Positions 10,472 to 18,551 of a stretch of 59,652 nt of DNA are shown one piece after another. Origin of the DNA: Burkholderiaceae bacterium. Lineage in GTDB: Bacteria; Pseudomonadota; Gammaproteobacteria; Burkholderiales; Burkholderiaceae_C. Under the pieces are notes generated by a model, which saw only the letters and a program-made list of their open reading frames with translations, searched no databases and was not told the origin of the DNA. The stretch is taken from assembly GCA_019234815.1 (NCBI GenBank), contig JAFALA010000028.1, forward strand, positions 1 through 59,652. Direction: 5' to 3'. Made by a program: the position numbers and the translations under genes. Within the stretch, counting starts at the first letter, position 1. The number at the start of each line of letters is the position of its first letter.

Positions 10472-11983
10472 TCAGGGCGCCGGCGCGCGGCAATGCCGCG
10501 CGATGTAGTCGGCCTGCGTGGGCATCACGTTGACGCACTGCGCAATCACCTTGCGGACGTCTTCCAGGTAGTCGAACAAGGCCGCGTCGCTCAACTGGTC
10601 GACCAATGGATGGTGGCCCTGCGGCACCAGCCCCTGCCCGTTCATCACCTGCAGCCAGCTGACCTCGGTGAACAGCTCGGTGCCCTCGCGCAGGATGCGG
10701 CCATGCGCCTGGTACAGGTCCATGCGCTGGCGCAGCGACGCCGGAATCTCCATCGCCGCGCAATCGCGCCAGAACGGGCTGTCGTCGCGCCGGTTCTGCT
10801 TGTAATGCAGGATCAGGAAGTCGCGTATCCATTCGTATTCCTGGCGCGCCAGCCGGTTGTAGGCGGCGATGTCGCGCGCGTCGAATCCGGCGTCGGGCAG
10901 GAATTCGACCAGGCGGGCAATAGCCGTCTGGATCAGGTGGATGCTGGTCGACTCCAGCGGCTCCATGAAGCCGCTGGACAGGCCGATGGCCACCACGTTC
11001 CTGCGCCAGGACTCGCGGCGCACGCCCGCCTGGAAGCGCAGCATGCGCGGCTCGGCCAGGCGCTCGCCTTCCAGGTTGGCCAGCAGGACCGCGCAGGCCT
11101 CGTCGTCGCTCATGTACCGGCTGCAATACACATGGCCGTTGCCGGTGCGGTGCTGCAGCGGAATGCGCCATTGCCAGCCGGCGCTGCGGGCGGTCGCGCG
11201 GGTGAACGGAGACGGCGCACCCGCATTGGCGGAAGGCACGGCCACGGCGCGGTCGCAGGGCAGCCAGTGCGACCAGTCCTCGAAACCGGCCTCCAGCGTC
11301 TGCTCGATCAGCAGGCCGCGAAAGCCCGAGCAGTCGATGAACAGGTCGCCCGGCACATGCTCCTCATTGGCCAGCCGCACGCTCTCGACAAAGCCGCTCT
11401 CGCCGTTCAGGCGCACGTCGGTGATGCGGCCCTCGATGCGCTGCACGCCAAGCCGTTCGGCATAGCGGCGCAGGTAGCGTGCGTACAGGCCGGCGTCGAA
11501 CTGGTAGGCGTAGGTGATGTCCTTGAGCGGGGAGTTGGGCATGTCCGGCCGCGGTCGCATGAAGCGGCCCGCATAAGCGGCGCTGGTGGACATGGTATAG
11601 GCGCCCAGCGGCGCCGCGCGCCCCTGGCGCGAGAGCTTTTGCCAGTACTTGTCGAAGCTCAGCAGGCCCAGGTCCTGGCCGATGCGGCCAAAGCCATGCA
11701 TGTAGGACTCGCCCTTGGCGCCCCAGTCGACGAACTCGATGCCGAGCTTGAAGGTGCCCTGCGTCTCGCGGATGAATTCGTTCTCGTCGATCTCCAGCAC
11801 TGCGTTGAAGCGCTGGATCATCGGGATCGTGGCTTCCCCCACGCCTATGGTGCCGATCTCGTCGGACTCCACCAGGCGGATGTCGTAGCGGCGCCCCAGG
11901 GTCTTGGCCAGGGCGGCGGCGGTCATCCAGCCCGCCGTGCCCCCGCCGGCGATGACGATGGTCTTGAGATTCTGCGTGCTCAT
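10472..11983 (-). CDS. Tryptophan halogenase-family flavoprotein (copy 2)
   Basis: Paralogue of the adjacent gene (503 aa), with IVIAGGGTAGWMTAAAL at the N-terminus, GTFKLGIEFVDWG, WQWRIP at residues 270-275 and the conserved GLSSGFMEPLESTSIHLIQ. The two proteins align along their whole length, so the pair arose by tandem duplication. Both keep the FAD motif, the halogenase lysine and the WxWxIP motif thought to exclude monooxygenase chemistry. It lies 97 bp downstream of the TonB-dependent receptor gene and is probably co-transcribed with it, with a hairpin in the gap. A reductase supplying FADH2 is not encoded alongside. Confidence 0.87.
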   Translation of the reverse strand: MSTQNLKTIVIAGGGTAGWMTAAALAKTLGRRYDIRLVESDEIGTIGVGEATIPMIQRFNAVLEIDENEFIRETQGTFKLGIEFVDWGAKGESYMHGFGRIGQDLGLLSFDKYWQKLSRQGRAAPLGAYTMSTSAAYAGRFMRPRPDMPNSPLKDITYAYQFDAGLYARYLRRYAERLGVQRIEGRITDVRLNGESGFVESVRLANEEHVPGDLFIDCSGFRGLLIEQTLEAGFEDWSHWLPCDRAVAVPSANAGAPSPFTRATARSAGWQWRIPLQHRTGNGHVYCSRYMSDDEACAVLLANLEGERLAEPRMLRFQAGVRRESWRRNVVAIGLSSGFMEPLESTSIHLIQTAIARLVEFLPDAGFDARDIAAYNRLARQEYEWIRDFLILHYKQNRRDDSPFWRDCAAMEIPASLRQRMDLYQAHGRILREGTELFTEVSWLQVMNGQGLVPQGHHPLVDQLSDAALFDYLEDVRKVIAQCVNVMPTQADYIARHCRAPAP

Positions 11984-12010
11984 CAGATGTACAACCTTTC
12001 CAATGCAAGC

Positions 12011-12042
12011 GAGCCTCCGCCTGCTTTCGCAACCGGAGGCTC
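12011..12042 (-). terminator. GC-rich hairpin between receptor and halogenase genes
   Basis: Perfect 9-bp inverted repeat GAGCCTCCG / CGGAGGCTC with a 14-nt loop, in the 97-bp gap downstream of the TonB-dependent receptor. No T-tract follows on either strand, so it may act as an attenuator, an mRNA-stabilising 3' structure or a weak terminator that lowers halogenase expression relative to the receptor. Confidence 0.4.
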
Positions 12043-12080
12043 TCGGCCTGTCGTTTCAAGCAAAACTCAGGCTTGCAGTT

Positions 12081-14921
12081 TTACATCTTGTAGTTCAGGC
12101 CGATCAGGTAGGTGCTGCCGAAGTAGCGGTTCGTCACGCCGCCGGTCACCGTGGTGTAGGTGCGGAACGGCGTGTTGGACAGGTTCAGGCCCTGCACCAG
12201 GAACTGCAGACCCTTGGCCGGACCCTGCTGGATTTCATAGGAAATCTGCGCATCGACCGTCGATTCACCCTTGATGTAGGTGGCGCCGGGAATGCCGAAG
12301 TTCGTGATCAGCGAACCGACGTAGTCGCTGCGGCCGCGTTCCGAGATCCGCGCTTCGAAGCCGTTGTTGGCGTAGTAGGCGGTGAACTGCCAGACATCCT
12401 TGGACAATCCCGGCAGGCTGGTGGTGCCGCCATTGCCGTTGACGGTGTTGGGGGCCACGATGGTGCTGTTGGTCAGCGAGAAGCTGCCTTCCGCACCGAA
12501 GCCGTCCAGCCAATGGCTGACCATCTTCAAGGGCAGCGAGCCGGCCAGTTCCACGCCTTCGATGGTGCCGCCCGATCCGTTCACATTGGTGTTGAGCAGG
12601 CCCACCGTCGGGATGCCGGCGCCGAAGCCCGCGGTCAGGTAGCTGGACAGGTCGACCGTGCTGGTCGTGTTGACGATGAACGAGTCCAGGTGCTTGTAGA
12701 AGCCGGCCGCGCTGAAATAGGCCTTGGTGCCGAAATACTTCTCGTACGAGATGTCGAAGGCATCGGCCAGGAACGGACGCAGGTAGGGGTTGCCGCCCGA
12801 GGCCGACAGGATGGTGCCGTTGGTGATCGTGCCATTGGGCATCACGATGGAGCCGCTGGTCACGGACACCGCCGTCGACGCGTTCATGTCAGCCATGTTC
12901 GGACGCTGCATCTGGCGGCCCAGCGAAACGCGCAGCAGCTGGTCGCGACCCAGGTCGCCCACCAGGTTGATGCTGGGCAGGGCCTCGGTATCGGTCAAGC
13001 CGTGGGTGACCAGGCTGTAGGCATTGGGGCCGGCCAATTGGTCGGTGCCCGAGCTCTGCTGGTTGGTGGCGTAAGCGGTCGAGCTCTGCTTGGCGGTCAC
13101 CACCTGCACGCCCATGTTGCCGTGCACCGGCAGGCCGAACAGATGGGTTTCGAGGTCCAGCTTGCCGTAAGCCGTGGTCATGTACTCGTCGACGTTCCAG
13201 GTCTTGGCCAGGATGTTCGGCGTGATGCGGGCGCCGATGTCGAAATGGTTCTGCCACTGGTTGGCCACGTCATAGGTCGGGATCTGCAGACCCGACTCGC
13301 CGGCATAGGACAGGCCCGAACCCGGAATGTTGGTGCCGTTGCTGTAGAGCGCGCCATTGCTGCCCTTGACCCACAGATAGCCTTCGTCGGTGCTGTTGGC
13401 CTTGCCGCGGCTGCTGTAGTTCAGACCCAGGTCAGCGCCCGAGAACCAGTTGTTTTCCTGGAAGTCGTAGTGCGCCTTCAGGTGCACGGCATCCATGGTG
13501 TCCTGGGTCAGCGGGTACTTGATGTAGCCCGGCTGCTCCTGCTGGCAGCAGCTCCATCCCAGCACGTCGGTGAAGTTGGTGTTGGTCCGGTTGGCGAAGT
13601 TCAGGCTCGAGCCGATGGCCAGGGTGTTGGAATTGAACGAGATGTTGGTGGTGTTGGGCGTGGCGCCGCCGGTGACGGTGGGCGTGCTGGCATACGATTC
13701 GATGTCGAACTGCTGGTTGCTCGCCGTGTTGACGTTCAGGTCGCCCGAAACGGTCCAGCGGTCGTTGACCTTGAGCGTATTGTTCCAGCCGAAGGACTTC
13801 AACTCCTGGTTGCTGCCGATCGCGATGTTCTGGATCACCGGACGGATGCCGTCCAGCGTGCCGCTGATCACGTTGGTCGTGGAGCCGGCCGCAAACACCG
13901 GATTCACCAGGGTGGGCTGCGGCTGGCGGATCACATAGTTCGGGTTGCTGGCATTGCAGGGCGCGGCGCTGCCATAGCAGGTGCTGACCGCGCCGGTCAG
14001 GTTCATCTGGAAGTTCCAGGCGCGGTCGTCGTCCTTGAACTTCGAGTAGAAGAAGTCCATCTTGCTGTGGAAGTTGGCGTTCGGCTTGAACTCCAGCACG
14101 GCCACGGCGCCGGTGCGCGTCTGCGTGTCCTGGTCGCTGTTCTCGTTCAGGCCGCCGTAGGGCAGGTTGACGGTGCTGCCGTTGTACTTGATGGTGCCGG
14201 TGCCCCAGGTGCCGCTGTCGTCGGTGGTGCCGCCCGTGTCGTTCAGGCGCGCGATGCCGAAGGCGACGCCAATGGTGCGGTCGGCAAATTGGTCGATGTA
14301 GGAGAAGCTCGCGCGATTGCCGCTGCCGGCCTTGGGCAGTCCCTCGCCCAGCTTCTCAGTGCGGTAGTTGATGGCGATCTGGCGCTTGGAGAAGTCCAGC
14401 GGATTGACGGTGCGGATATCCACGGTGCCGGCAATGCCCTGGCCGATCAGGCTGGCGTCGGGGGTCTTGTAGACCACGGCCGCATTGACGAGCTCGGAGG
14501 GGTAGCTGGAGTAGTCGACGGCCCGGGTGTCCGTCGTGGAGGTCTGCTCGCGGCCGTTCAGCGTGGTGCCGACAAAGTCCGGGCCCATGCCGCGGATGCT
14601 GATCTGGGTGGCGCGGCCGTACTGGTCGCGCTGGGCGGTCACGCCGGGCAGGCGGGCCAGGGAGTCGGCGATGTCGATGTCGGGCAGCTTGCCGATGTCT
14701 TCGGCGCTGACCGCTTCAATGATCAGGTCGCTGTTCTTCTTCATCGCGATGGCCGCCTCGATCCCCTTGCGGATCCCGGACACCACCACCGTGTCGAGCT
14801 GCTGATCCGCCGGCGGCGTCTGGCTTTGCGCCTGGGCAGCACCGGCCCAGACCAGCAATGCGCAAGCAGCCACCACGGGACTGGGCTTGAACAACTCACT
14901 CTTATGTTTTGCAACCTTCAT
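12081..14921 (-). CDS. TonB-dependent receptor, probable maltodextrin receptor
   Basis: Outer-membrane active transporter (946 aa). A signal peptide ends near AGAAQAQ; a TonB box-like DTVVVSGIR is at about residues 43-51; the plug domain follows (GKLPDIDIADSLARLPGV, IRGMGPDFVGTTLNGRE); then a long 22-strand-type barrel rich in aromatic-ended beta strands. The plug matches the Xanthomonas/Caulobacter-type TonB receptor subgroup used for carbohydrates. It ends in LNYKM rather than the usual terminal aromatic residue. The position beside halogenase-family genes, glucokinases and a mal operon suggests maltodextrin uptake, by analogy with Caulobacter MalA. Confidence 0.88.
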   Translation of the reverse strand: MKVAKHKSELFKPSPVVAACALLVWAGAAQAQSQTPPADQQLDTVVVSGIRKGIEAAIAMKKNSDLIIEAVSAEDIGKLPDIDIADSLARLPGVTAQRDQYGRATQISIRGMGPDFVGTTLNGREQTSTTDTRAVDYSSYPSELVNAAVVYKTPDASLIGQGIAGTVDIRTVNPLDFSKRQIAINYRTEKLGEGLPKAGSGNRASFSYIDQFADRTIGVAFGIARLNDTGGTTDDSGTWGTGTIKYNGSTVNLPYGGLNENSDQDTQTRTGAVAVLEFKPNANFHSKMDFFYSKFKDDDRAWNFQMNLTGAVSTCYGSAAPCNASNPNYVIRQPQPTLVNPVFAAGSTTNVISGTLDGIRPVIQNIAIGSNQELKSFGWNNTLKVNDRWTVSGDLNVNTASNQQFDIESYASTPTVTGGATPNTTNISFNSNTLAIGSSLNFANRTNTNFTDVLGWSCCQQEQPGYIKYPLTQDTMDAVHLKAHYDFQENNWFSGADLGLNYSSRGKANSTDEGYLWVKGSNGALYSNGTNIPGSGLSYAGESGLQIPTYDVANQWQNHFDIGARITPNILAKTWNVDEYMTTAYGKLDLETHLFGLPVHGNMGVQVVTAKQSSTAYATNQQSSGTDQLAGPNAYSLVTHGLTDTEALPSINLVGDLGRDQLLRVSLGRQMQRPNMADMNASTAVSVTSGSIVMPNGTITNGTILSASGGNPYLRPFLADAFDISYEKYFGTKAYFSAAGFYKHLDSFIVNTTSTVDLSSYLTAGFGAGIPTVGLLNTNVNGSGGTIEGVELAGSLPLKMVSHWLDGFGAEGSFSLTNSTIVAPNTVNGNGGTTSLPGLSKDVWQFTAYYANNGFEARISERGRSDYVGSLITNFGIPGATYIKGESTVDAQISYEIQQGPAKGLQFLVQGLNLSNTPFRTYTTVTGGVTNRYFGSTYLIGLNYKM

Positions 14922-15036
14922 CGATGTCTCCTGCCGATTTTTACAACACGGTCATAACTGACTTTCACTCATGCCCTCGAAGATCTCCGCGAGCGCCAGG
15001 CACCGAAGCTCTTCTCGTTCACAGGCTTGGATCAAT

Positions 15037-15064
15037 TTTGTACTAAAACTAGATTAACTGCCAA
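15037..15064 (-). promoter_or_regulatory. Candidate promoter with overlapping HexR-like operator
   Basis: On the minus strand a TTGGCA hexamer (15059-15064) is followed after 16 nt by TACAAA (15037-15042). The degenerate palindrome TCTAGTTTTAGTACA (15039-15053) covers the spacer and the -10 element, an arrangement expected for repression by a HexR-like regulator. The match to the palindrome is imperfect. Confidence 0.35.
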
Positions 15065-15188
15065 GCCGATATTTTCACAAAATTACATCGACTGAACTCA
15101 ATTTGATGCTTTACAGCATTTTTATCAGGGTAAATACGGTATTTTCGAGTGTGATTCAAAGAAACCTAGCGTATGTACCTAGAATTTT

Positions 15189-15203
15189 TGTAGCCAAACT
15201 ACA
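15189..15203. promoter_or_regulatory. HexR-like palindrome upstream of the TonB-dependent receptor
   Basis: TGTAGCCAAACTACA, a 15-bp element with perfect TGTAG/CTACA arms. It matches the arms of the perfect palindrome in front of the glucokinase-HexR fusion gene. It lies about 270 bp upstream of the receptor start and just past the end of glk. The resemblance to the HexR family pattern TGTAAT-N3-ATTACA is from general knowledge. Confidence 0.5.
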
Positions 15204-15235
15204 TCACTTACGCAAACATTGACACCACAGCCGAT

Positions 15236-16246
15236 TCAATTCAACGACTGCTCGACGGCGTAGGCCGCGCCTTCCAGGGCCGCCAGGGTATCCAGGATCA
15301 CGGCGCAGGGAATGCCCTCCAGATAGGCGCGGAAACGCCCCTTGGCGACGAAGCTGGCGCGGAACTGGGAGCTGAAGAAGCGGTCGCCCAGGCGCGGCAC
15401 GATGCCGCCGCCAATGTAGACACCGCCGCGCGCGCCCACGGTCAGGGCCACGCTGCCGGCAAAGCTGCCCAGCATGGCGCAAAAGATGTCCAGCGTCTGG
15501 CTGCAGGACGGGTCGTCGCCCCGCAGGCCGCGTTGCACGATGTCTTCGGTGCGCACGGGTTCGGTGGGCCGGGCCTGGACCGTGTTGACGGCCCAGTGCA
15601 GCTCGGGCAGGCCTATGCCAGACAGCAGGCGCTCGGCCGACACATGCTCGTAACGGGTGCGCACGGCCGCCAGGATGTCGCTTTCCAGCGCATTGGTGGG
15701 CGCCAGGGTGGCATGCCCGCCCTCCCCCGCCATCGCGACCCAGCCTTGCCGCGTCTGCAGCACGGTGGCCACGCCCAGCCCGGTGCCCGGGCCGATCACG
15801 GCGCAGCAGCCTTCCGCCGCCGCCGGCGGTCCGAAGCCCCGCAGCTGGCTGGCCTTCAGGCCGGGCACCGACAGGGCCAGCGCCTCGAAATCGTTCAAGA
15901 CCAGCAGGCTTTGCAGGCCCAGCGCGGCCAAAGCGGCCTGGCGCGAAAAGCGCCAGTTGCTGTTGGTGAATTCGATGCAATCGTCCTGCACCGCCGTGGC
16001 CACGGCGAACGCGGCATGTCGAGGCGGCCGGTAGGCGGCGCCGAGTTGGGCGGCGCAATCCTGCAGATAGGCGCGCGCCGCCTCGACCGGACTGGCATGG
16101 GCGGCGACCGACAGGGTTCTGACGTGTTCAATGGCGTGCCCGACCGCGCGAATCCAGCCGAAACGCGCATTGCTGCCGCCGATATCGGCCACCAGACGAG
16201 GCCACGCCGGCGACTCTGGCGGTGTTTCATTCACATTCAAATTCAC
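15236..16246 (-). CDS. glk: Glucokinase
   Basis: ATP-dependent glucokinase of the bacterial Glk family (336 aa). The phosphate-binding motif VADIGGSNARFGWI is near the N-terminus. The sugar-binding/catalytic motif is LLVLNDFEALALSVPGL, whose ND carries the catalytic Asp. GPGTGLGVA and the GEGGHATLAP loop follow, and the C-terminus has GGVYIGGGIVPRLGD. The GTG at 16246 was chosen because AGGG lies 7 nt upstream, while longer starts lack a site. It phosphorylates glucose released from maltodextrins. It is divergent from a second glucokinase fused to a regulator, across a promoter region with three palindromes. Confidence 0.9.
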   Translation of the reverse strand: MNLNVNETPPESPAWPRLVADIGGSNARFGWIRAVGHAIEHVRTLSVAAHASPVEAARAYLQDCAAQLGAAYRPPRHAAFAVATAVQDDCIEFTNSNWRFSRQAALAALGLQSLLVLNDFEALALSVPGLKASQLRGFGPPAAAEGCCAVIGPGTGLGVATVLQTRQGWVAMAGEGGHATLAPTNALESDILAAVRTRYEHVSAERLLSGIGLPELHWAVNTVQARPTEPVRTEDIVQRGLRGDDPSCSQTLDIFCAMLGSFAGSVALTVGARGGVYIGGGIVPRLGDRFFSSQFRASFVAKGRFRAYLEGIPCAVILDTLAALEGAAYAVEQSLN

Positions 16247-16332
16247 TGCAATCCCTTCTTCCAAGCCCGGCGTTTCGCAACCCCCAATGGCCTCCAAGTT
16301 GCGACCTCCCAGCAGGGCTTGGCCTTGCCAAA

Positions 16333-16347
16333 TGTAGTTTCATGCAT
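16333..16347. promoter_or_regulatory. HexR-like half-site
   Basis: TGTAGTTTCATGCAT keeps the left arm TGTAGT of the palindrome but not a proper right arm. It lies nearest to glk and may be a weak or chance site. Confidence 0.25.
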
Positions 16348-16365
16348 TGGATGCTCGACTCGAAC

Positions 16366-16380
16366 GGTAACAAAACTACA
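16366..16380. promoter_or_regulatory. HexR-like imperfect palindrome
   Basis: GGTAACAAAACTACA; read on the minus strand it is TGTAGTTTTGTTACC, with a perfect TGTAGT arm and outer TAC conserved. It is placed to control glk, which starts 120 bp to the left. Confidence 0.4.
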
Positions 16381-16471
16381 TTTTTATGGCAAGCTTGCGC
16401 GTAAGTTTTTTTCTTACGGCATTTTCGTCACCAGACACCCTTCGTAGCCATGGAATTGCAGCGGCCCAAAC

Positions 16472-16486
16472 TGTAGTCGGACTACA
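16472..16486. promoter_or_regulatory. Perfect 15-bp palindrome, probable HexR autoregulatory operator
   Basis: TGTAGTCGGACTACA is a perfect inverted repeat (7-bp arms around one central G), 110 bp upstream of the glk-hexR ATG. Position and symmetry fit a dimeric RpiR/HexR-family operator used for autoregulation. The related HexR consensus in other proteobacteria has the same TGTA...TACA frame. Confidence 0.6.
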
Positions 16487-16595
16487 AGTTCCTACGCCTT
16501 CGCCATGAAACCGGCCTGGAAGGGCCGCATAATGGCCGCGCCCGGAATACCCAAAAGCCTCCAAGCGATTGCGCCGCCACCAAGGTTTGCCAACC

Positions 16596-18506
16596 ATGCT
16601 CTTGTTTGACTCCCCTCGCCTGATTGCCGATATCGGCAGCACCTTTGCCCGCTTTGCCCTGGAAACCGCGCCCGGCCAATTTGTCCGGATCAGCTCCCTC
16701 CGCTGCGCCGATTTCAGCGACTTCCATGCCGCAATCAACGCCTACCTGGACAGCCTGGAAGGCATTCGCGTCGAGCACGCCGCCATCGCCATCGCCAATC
16801 CGGTGGAGGGCGACCAGGTCCGCATGACGAACTACCACTGGCAGTTCTCCATTGAGGAAATGCGCCTGCGCCTGGGCCTGGACACGCTGGTGGTGGTGAA
16901 CGATTTCACCGCGCTGGCGATGGCGCTGCCGCGCCTGAGCAAGCACGAGACGCGCCAGATCGGCACAGGGGACGGGCACAAGAACAGCGTGATCGGCCTG
17001 CTGGGAGCCGGCTCGGGGTTGGGCGTGTCGGGGTTGATTCCGTCCGGCGACGGCTGGATCTCGCTGGGCTCGGAAGGCGGCCACACCAGCTTCTCGCCGC
17101 GCGACGAGCGGGAAATCGCCGTGCTGCGTTTTGCCTGGAAACAGTTCGACCACGTCTCGTTCGAGCGCCTGCTGTCCGCCCGCGGCCTTGAATTGATGTA
17201 CCAGGCGCTCGCCGAATTCCTTGGCCAGAGCGCCAAGCCGCTGCAGGCCACCGACATCACCCAGGCGGCGCTGGAGCACAGGGACGCGGTTTGCGAGCAG
17301 ACCCTGGAGGTGTTCTGCGCTATGCTGGGCACCGCCGCCGCCAACCTGGCCGTGACCCTGGGCGCCTCGGGCGGCATCTACATCGGCGGCAGCATCGTGC
17401 CGCGCCTGGGCGACTATTTCGAGCGCTCGCCGTTCCGCCGCCGCTTCGAGGACAAGGGGCGCTTCAGCGCCTACCTGGCCCACATCCCGACCTACGTGAT
17501 CACGGCCGAGAACGCCACGTTCAAGGGCGTGTCGGCCATCCTCGACGCGCAGCTCAAGAGCCTGCAGGACAGTTCGGGCTCGGCCATCCTGGGGCAGATC
17601 CGCCGCGCCCGCAGCGAGCTCTCGCCGGCCGAATTGCGCGTGGCCGAGCATGTGCTGACCCACCCGCGCGACACCCTGAATGCCCCGATTGCCGAGATCG
17701 CCAAGGCGGCCCAGGTCAGCCAGCCCACGGTGATCCGCTTCTGCCGCTCGCTCGGCTGCGAAGGCCTGTCGGACTTCAAGCTGCGGCTGGCCTCAGGCCT
17801 GACCGGCACCATGCCGGTCACCCACAGCCAGGTCAAGCTGGACGATTCGATGGTGGAGCTGGGCGCCAAGGTGCTGGGCAACACCGCGTCGGCGATCCTG
17901 CAGGTGCGCAACCAGCTCAACCGCGACATGATCGACCGGGCCATCGAACTGCTGATCAACGCCGGGCGCGTCGATTTCTACGCCGTGGGCCACTACGGCG
18001 TGGTGGCGCAGGACGCGCAGTTCAAGTTCCTGCGCTTCGGCCTGCCCTGCGCGGCCTACACCGATCCGCGCCTGCAGCTGCTGGCCGCCAACGTGCTCAA
18101 GGCCGGCGACGTGGCCGTGATCATCAGCAGCTCGGGCCGCATGCAGGAGCTGCTCAATGTCGTCGACCGGGCCCACGAACGGGGCGCGACCGTGGTGGCC
18201 ATCACCGCCAGCCAGACCCCGCTGGCCCGCAAGGCCGACGTGACGCTGATCGTCGACCACCTCGAGGACGTCGACGCCCAGCTGCCGATGGTCAGCCGCA
18301 TCCTGCACCTGCTCACGATCGACATCCTGGCCGTGGGCGTCGCCATGCGCCGCAACCCCGAGATGATGCAGGCGCTGGACGAGGACGAGCAGGCGGCGCT
18401 GGACTCGAGTGCCGCCCGCAACCAGAACATCCGCGGCGCGGCCCAGACCGCGCCCGGCGTGAGCCTGGCCGCCCCCTTGTCGCGGCTGACCTCGCACAGC
18501 CGCTGA
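16596..18506 (+). CDS. glk-hexR: Bifunctional glucokinase / RpiR-HexR transcriptional regulator
   Basis: Fusion protein (636 aa from the ATG at 16596). Residues 1 to about 325 form a second glucokinase (LIADIGSTFARFAL, VVVNDFTALAMALP, SEGGHTSFSP, GGIYIGGSIVPRLGDYF). Residues about 331-410 are an RpiR-type helix-turn-helix (LSPAELRVAEHVL, AAQVSQPTVIRFCRSLGC), and about 454-580 a SIS domain (VDFYAVGHYGVVAQDAQFKF, VAVIISSSGRMQELL) that binds sugar phosphates, typically KDPG in HexR. Such fusions are known in Burkholderiales. The kinase product pathway and the sensor are thus in one chain. Autoregulation through the palindrome 110 bp upstream is inferred. Confidence 0.9.
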   Translation: MLLFDSPRLIADIGSTFARFALETAPGQFVRISSLRCADFSDFHAAINAYLDSLEGIRVEHAAIAIANPVEGDQVRMTNYHWQFSIEEMRLRLGLDTLVVVNDFTALAMALPRLSKHETRQIGTGDGHKNSVIGLLGAGSGLGVSGLIPSGDGWISLGSEGGHTSFSPRDEREIAVLRFAWKQFDHVSFERLLSARGLELMYQALAEFLGQSAKPLQATDITQAALEHRDAVCEQTLEVFCAMLGTAAANLAVTLGASGGIYIGGSIVPRLGDYFERSPFRRRFEDKGRFSAYLAHIPTYVITAENATFKGVSAILDAQLKSLQDSSGSAILGQIRRARSELSPAELRVAEHVLTHPRDTLNAPIAEIAKAAQVSQPTVIRFCRSLGCEGLSDFKLRLASGLTGTMPVTHSQVKLDDSMVELGAKVLGNTASAILQVRNQLNRDMIDRAIELLINAGRVDFYAVGHYGVVAQDAQFKFLRFGLPCAAYTDPRLQLLAANVLKAGDVAVIISSSGRMQELLNVVDRAHERGATVVAITASQTPLARKADVTLIVDHLEDVDAQLPMVSRILHLLTIDILAVGVAMRRNPEMMQALDEDEQAALDSSAARNQNIRGAAQTAPGVSLAAPLSRLTSHSR

Positions 18507-18551
18507 CCTCCGAACGGATTCCGCCCCCCTCGTCTTCGTCTCCTTGAAGCC

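Larger units (their letters stand above)
14922..15235 (-). promoter_or_regulatory. Upstream regulatory region of the TonB-dependent receptor
   Basis: A 314-bp gene-free, A/T-rich stretch between the receptor start and the end of glk. It holds a candidate promoter and at least two HexR-like palindromes (separate entries). A long leader of roughly 110 nt would separate the proposed start site from the receptor ATG. A GGAGACAT sequence just before the ATG (minus strand) serves as ribosome-binding site. Confidence 0.6.
16247..16595. promoter_or_regulatory. Divergent promoter region between the two glucokinase genes
   Basis: A 349-bp gene-free, locally A/T-rich region that must hold the promoters of glk (leftward) and the glk-hexR fusion (rightward). 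It contains three HexR-like elements listed separately. On the minus strand a TTGCCA hexamer sits just upstream of the 16366-16380 element, echoing the arrangement at the receptor promoter. Confidence 0.6.

Noticed and set aside
8910..11171. A 753-codon continuous minus-strand frame reading through both halogenase-family genes
   Set aside because: The part upstream of 10433 is out of frame with the second halogenase gene and reads as low-complexity Arg/Ala/Pro text; the real start is at 10433.
15236..16297. Longer glucokinase start at 16297
   Set aside because: The extra residues are not part of the Glk fold, and the GTG at 16246 has a better-placed AGGG.
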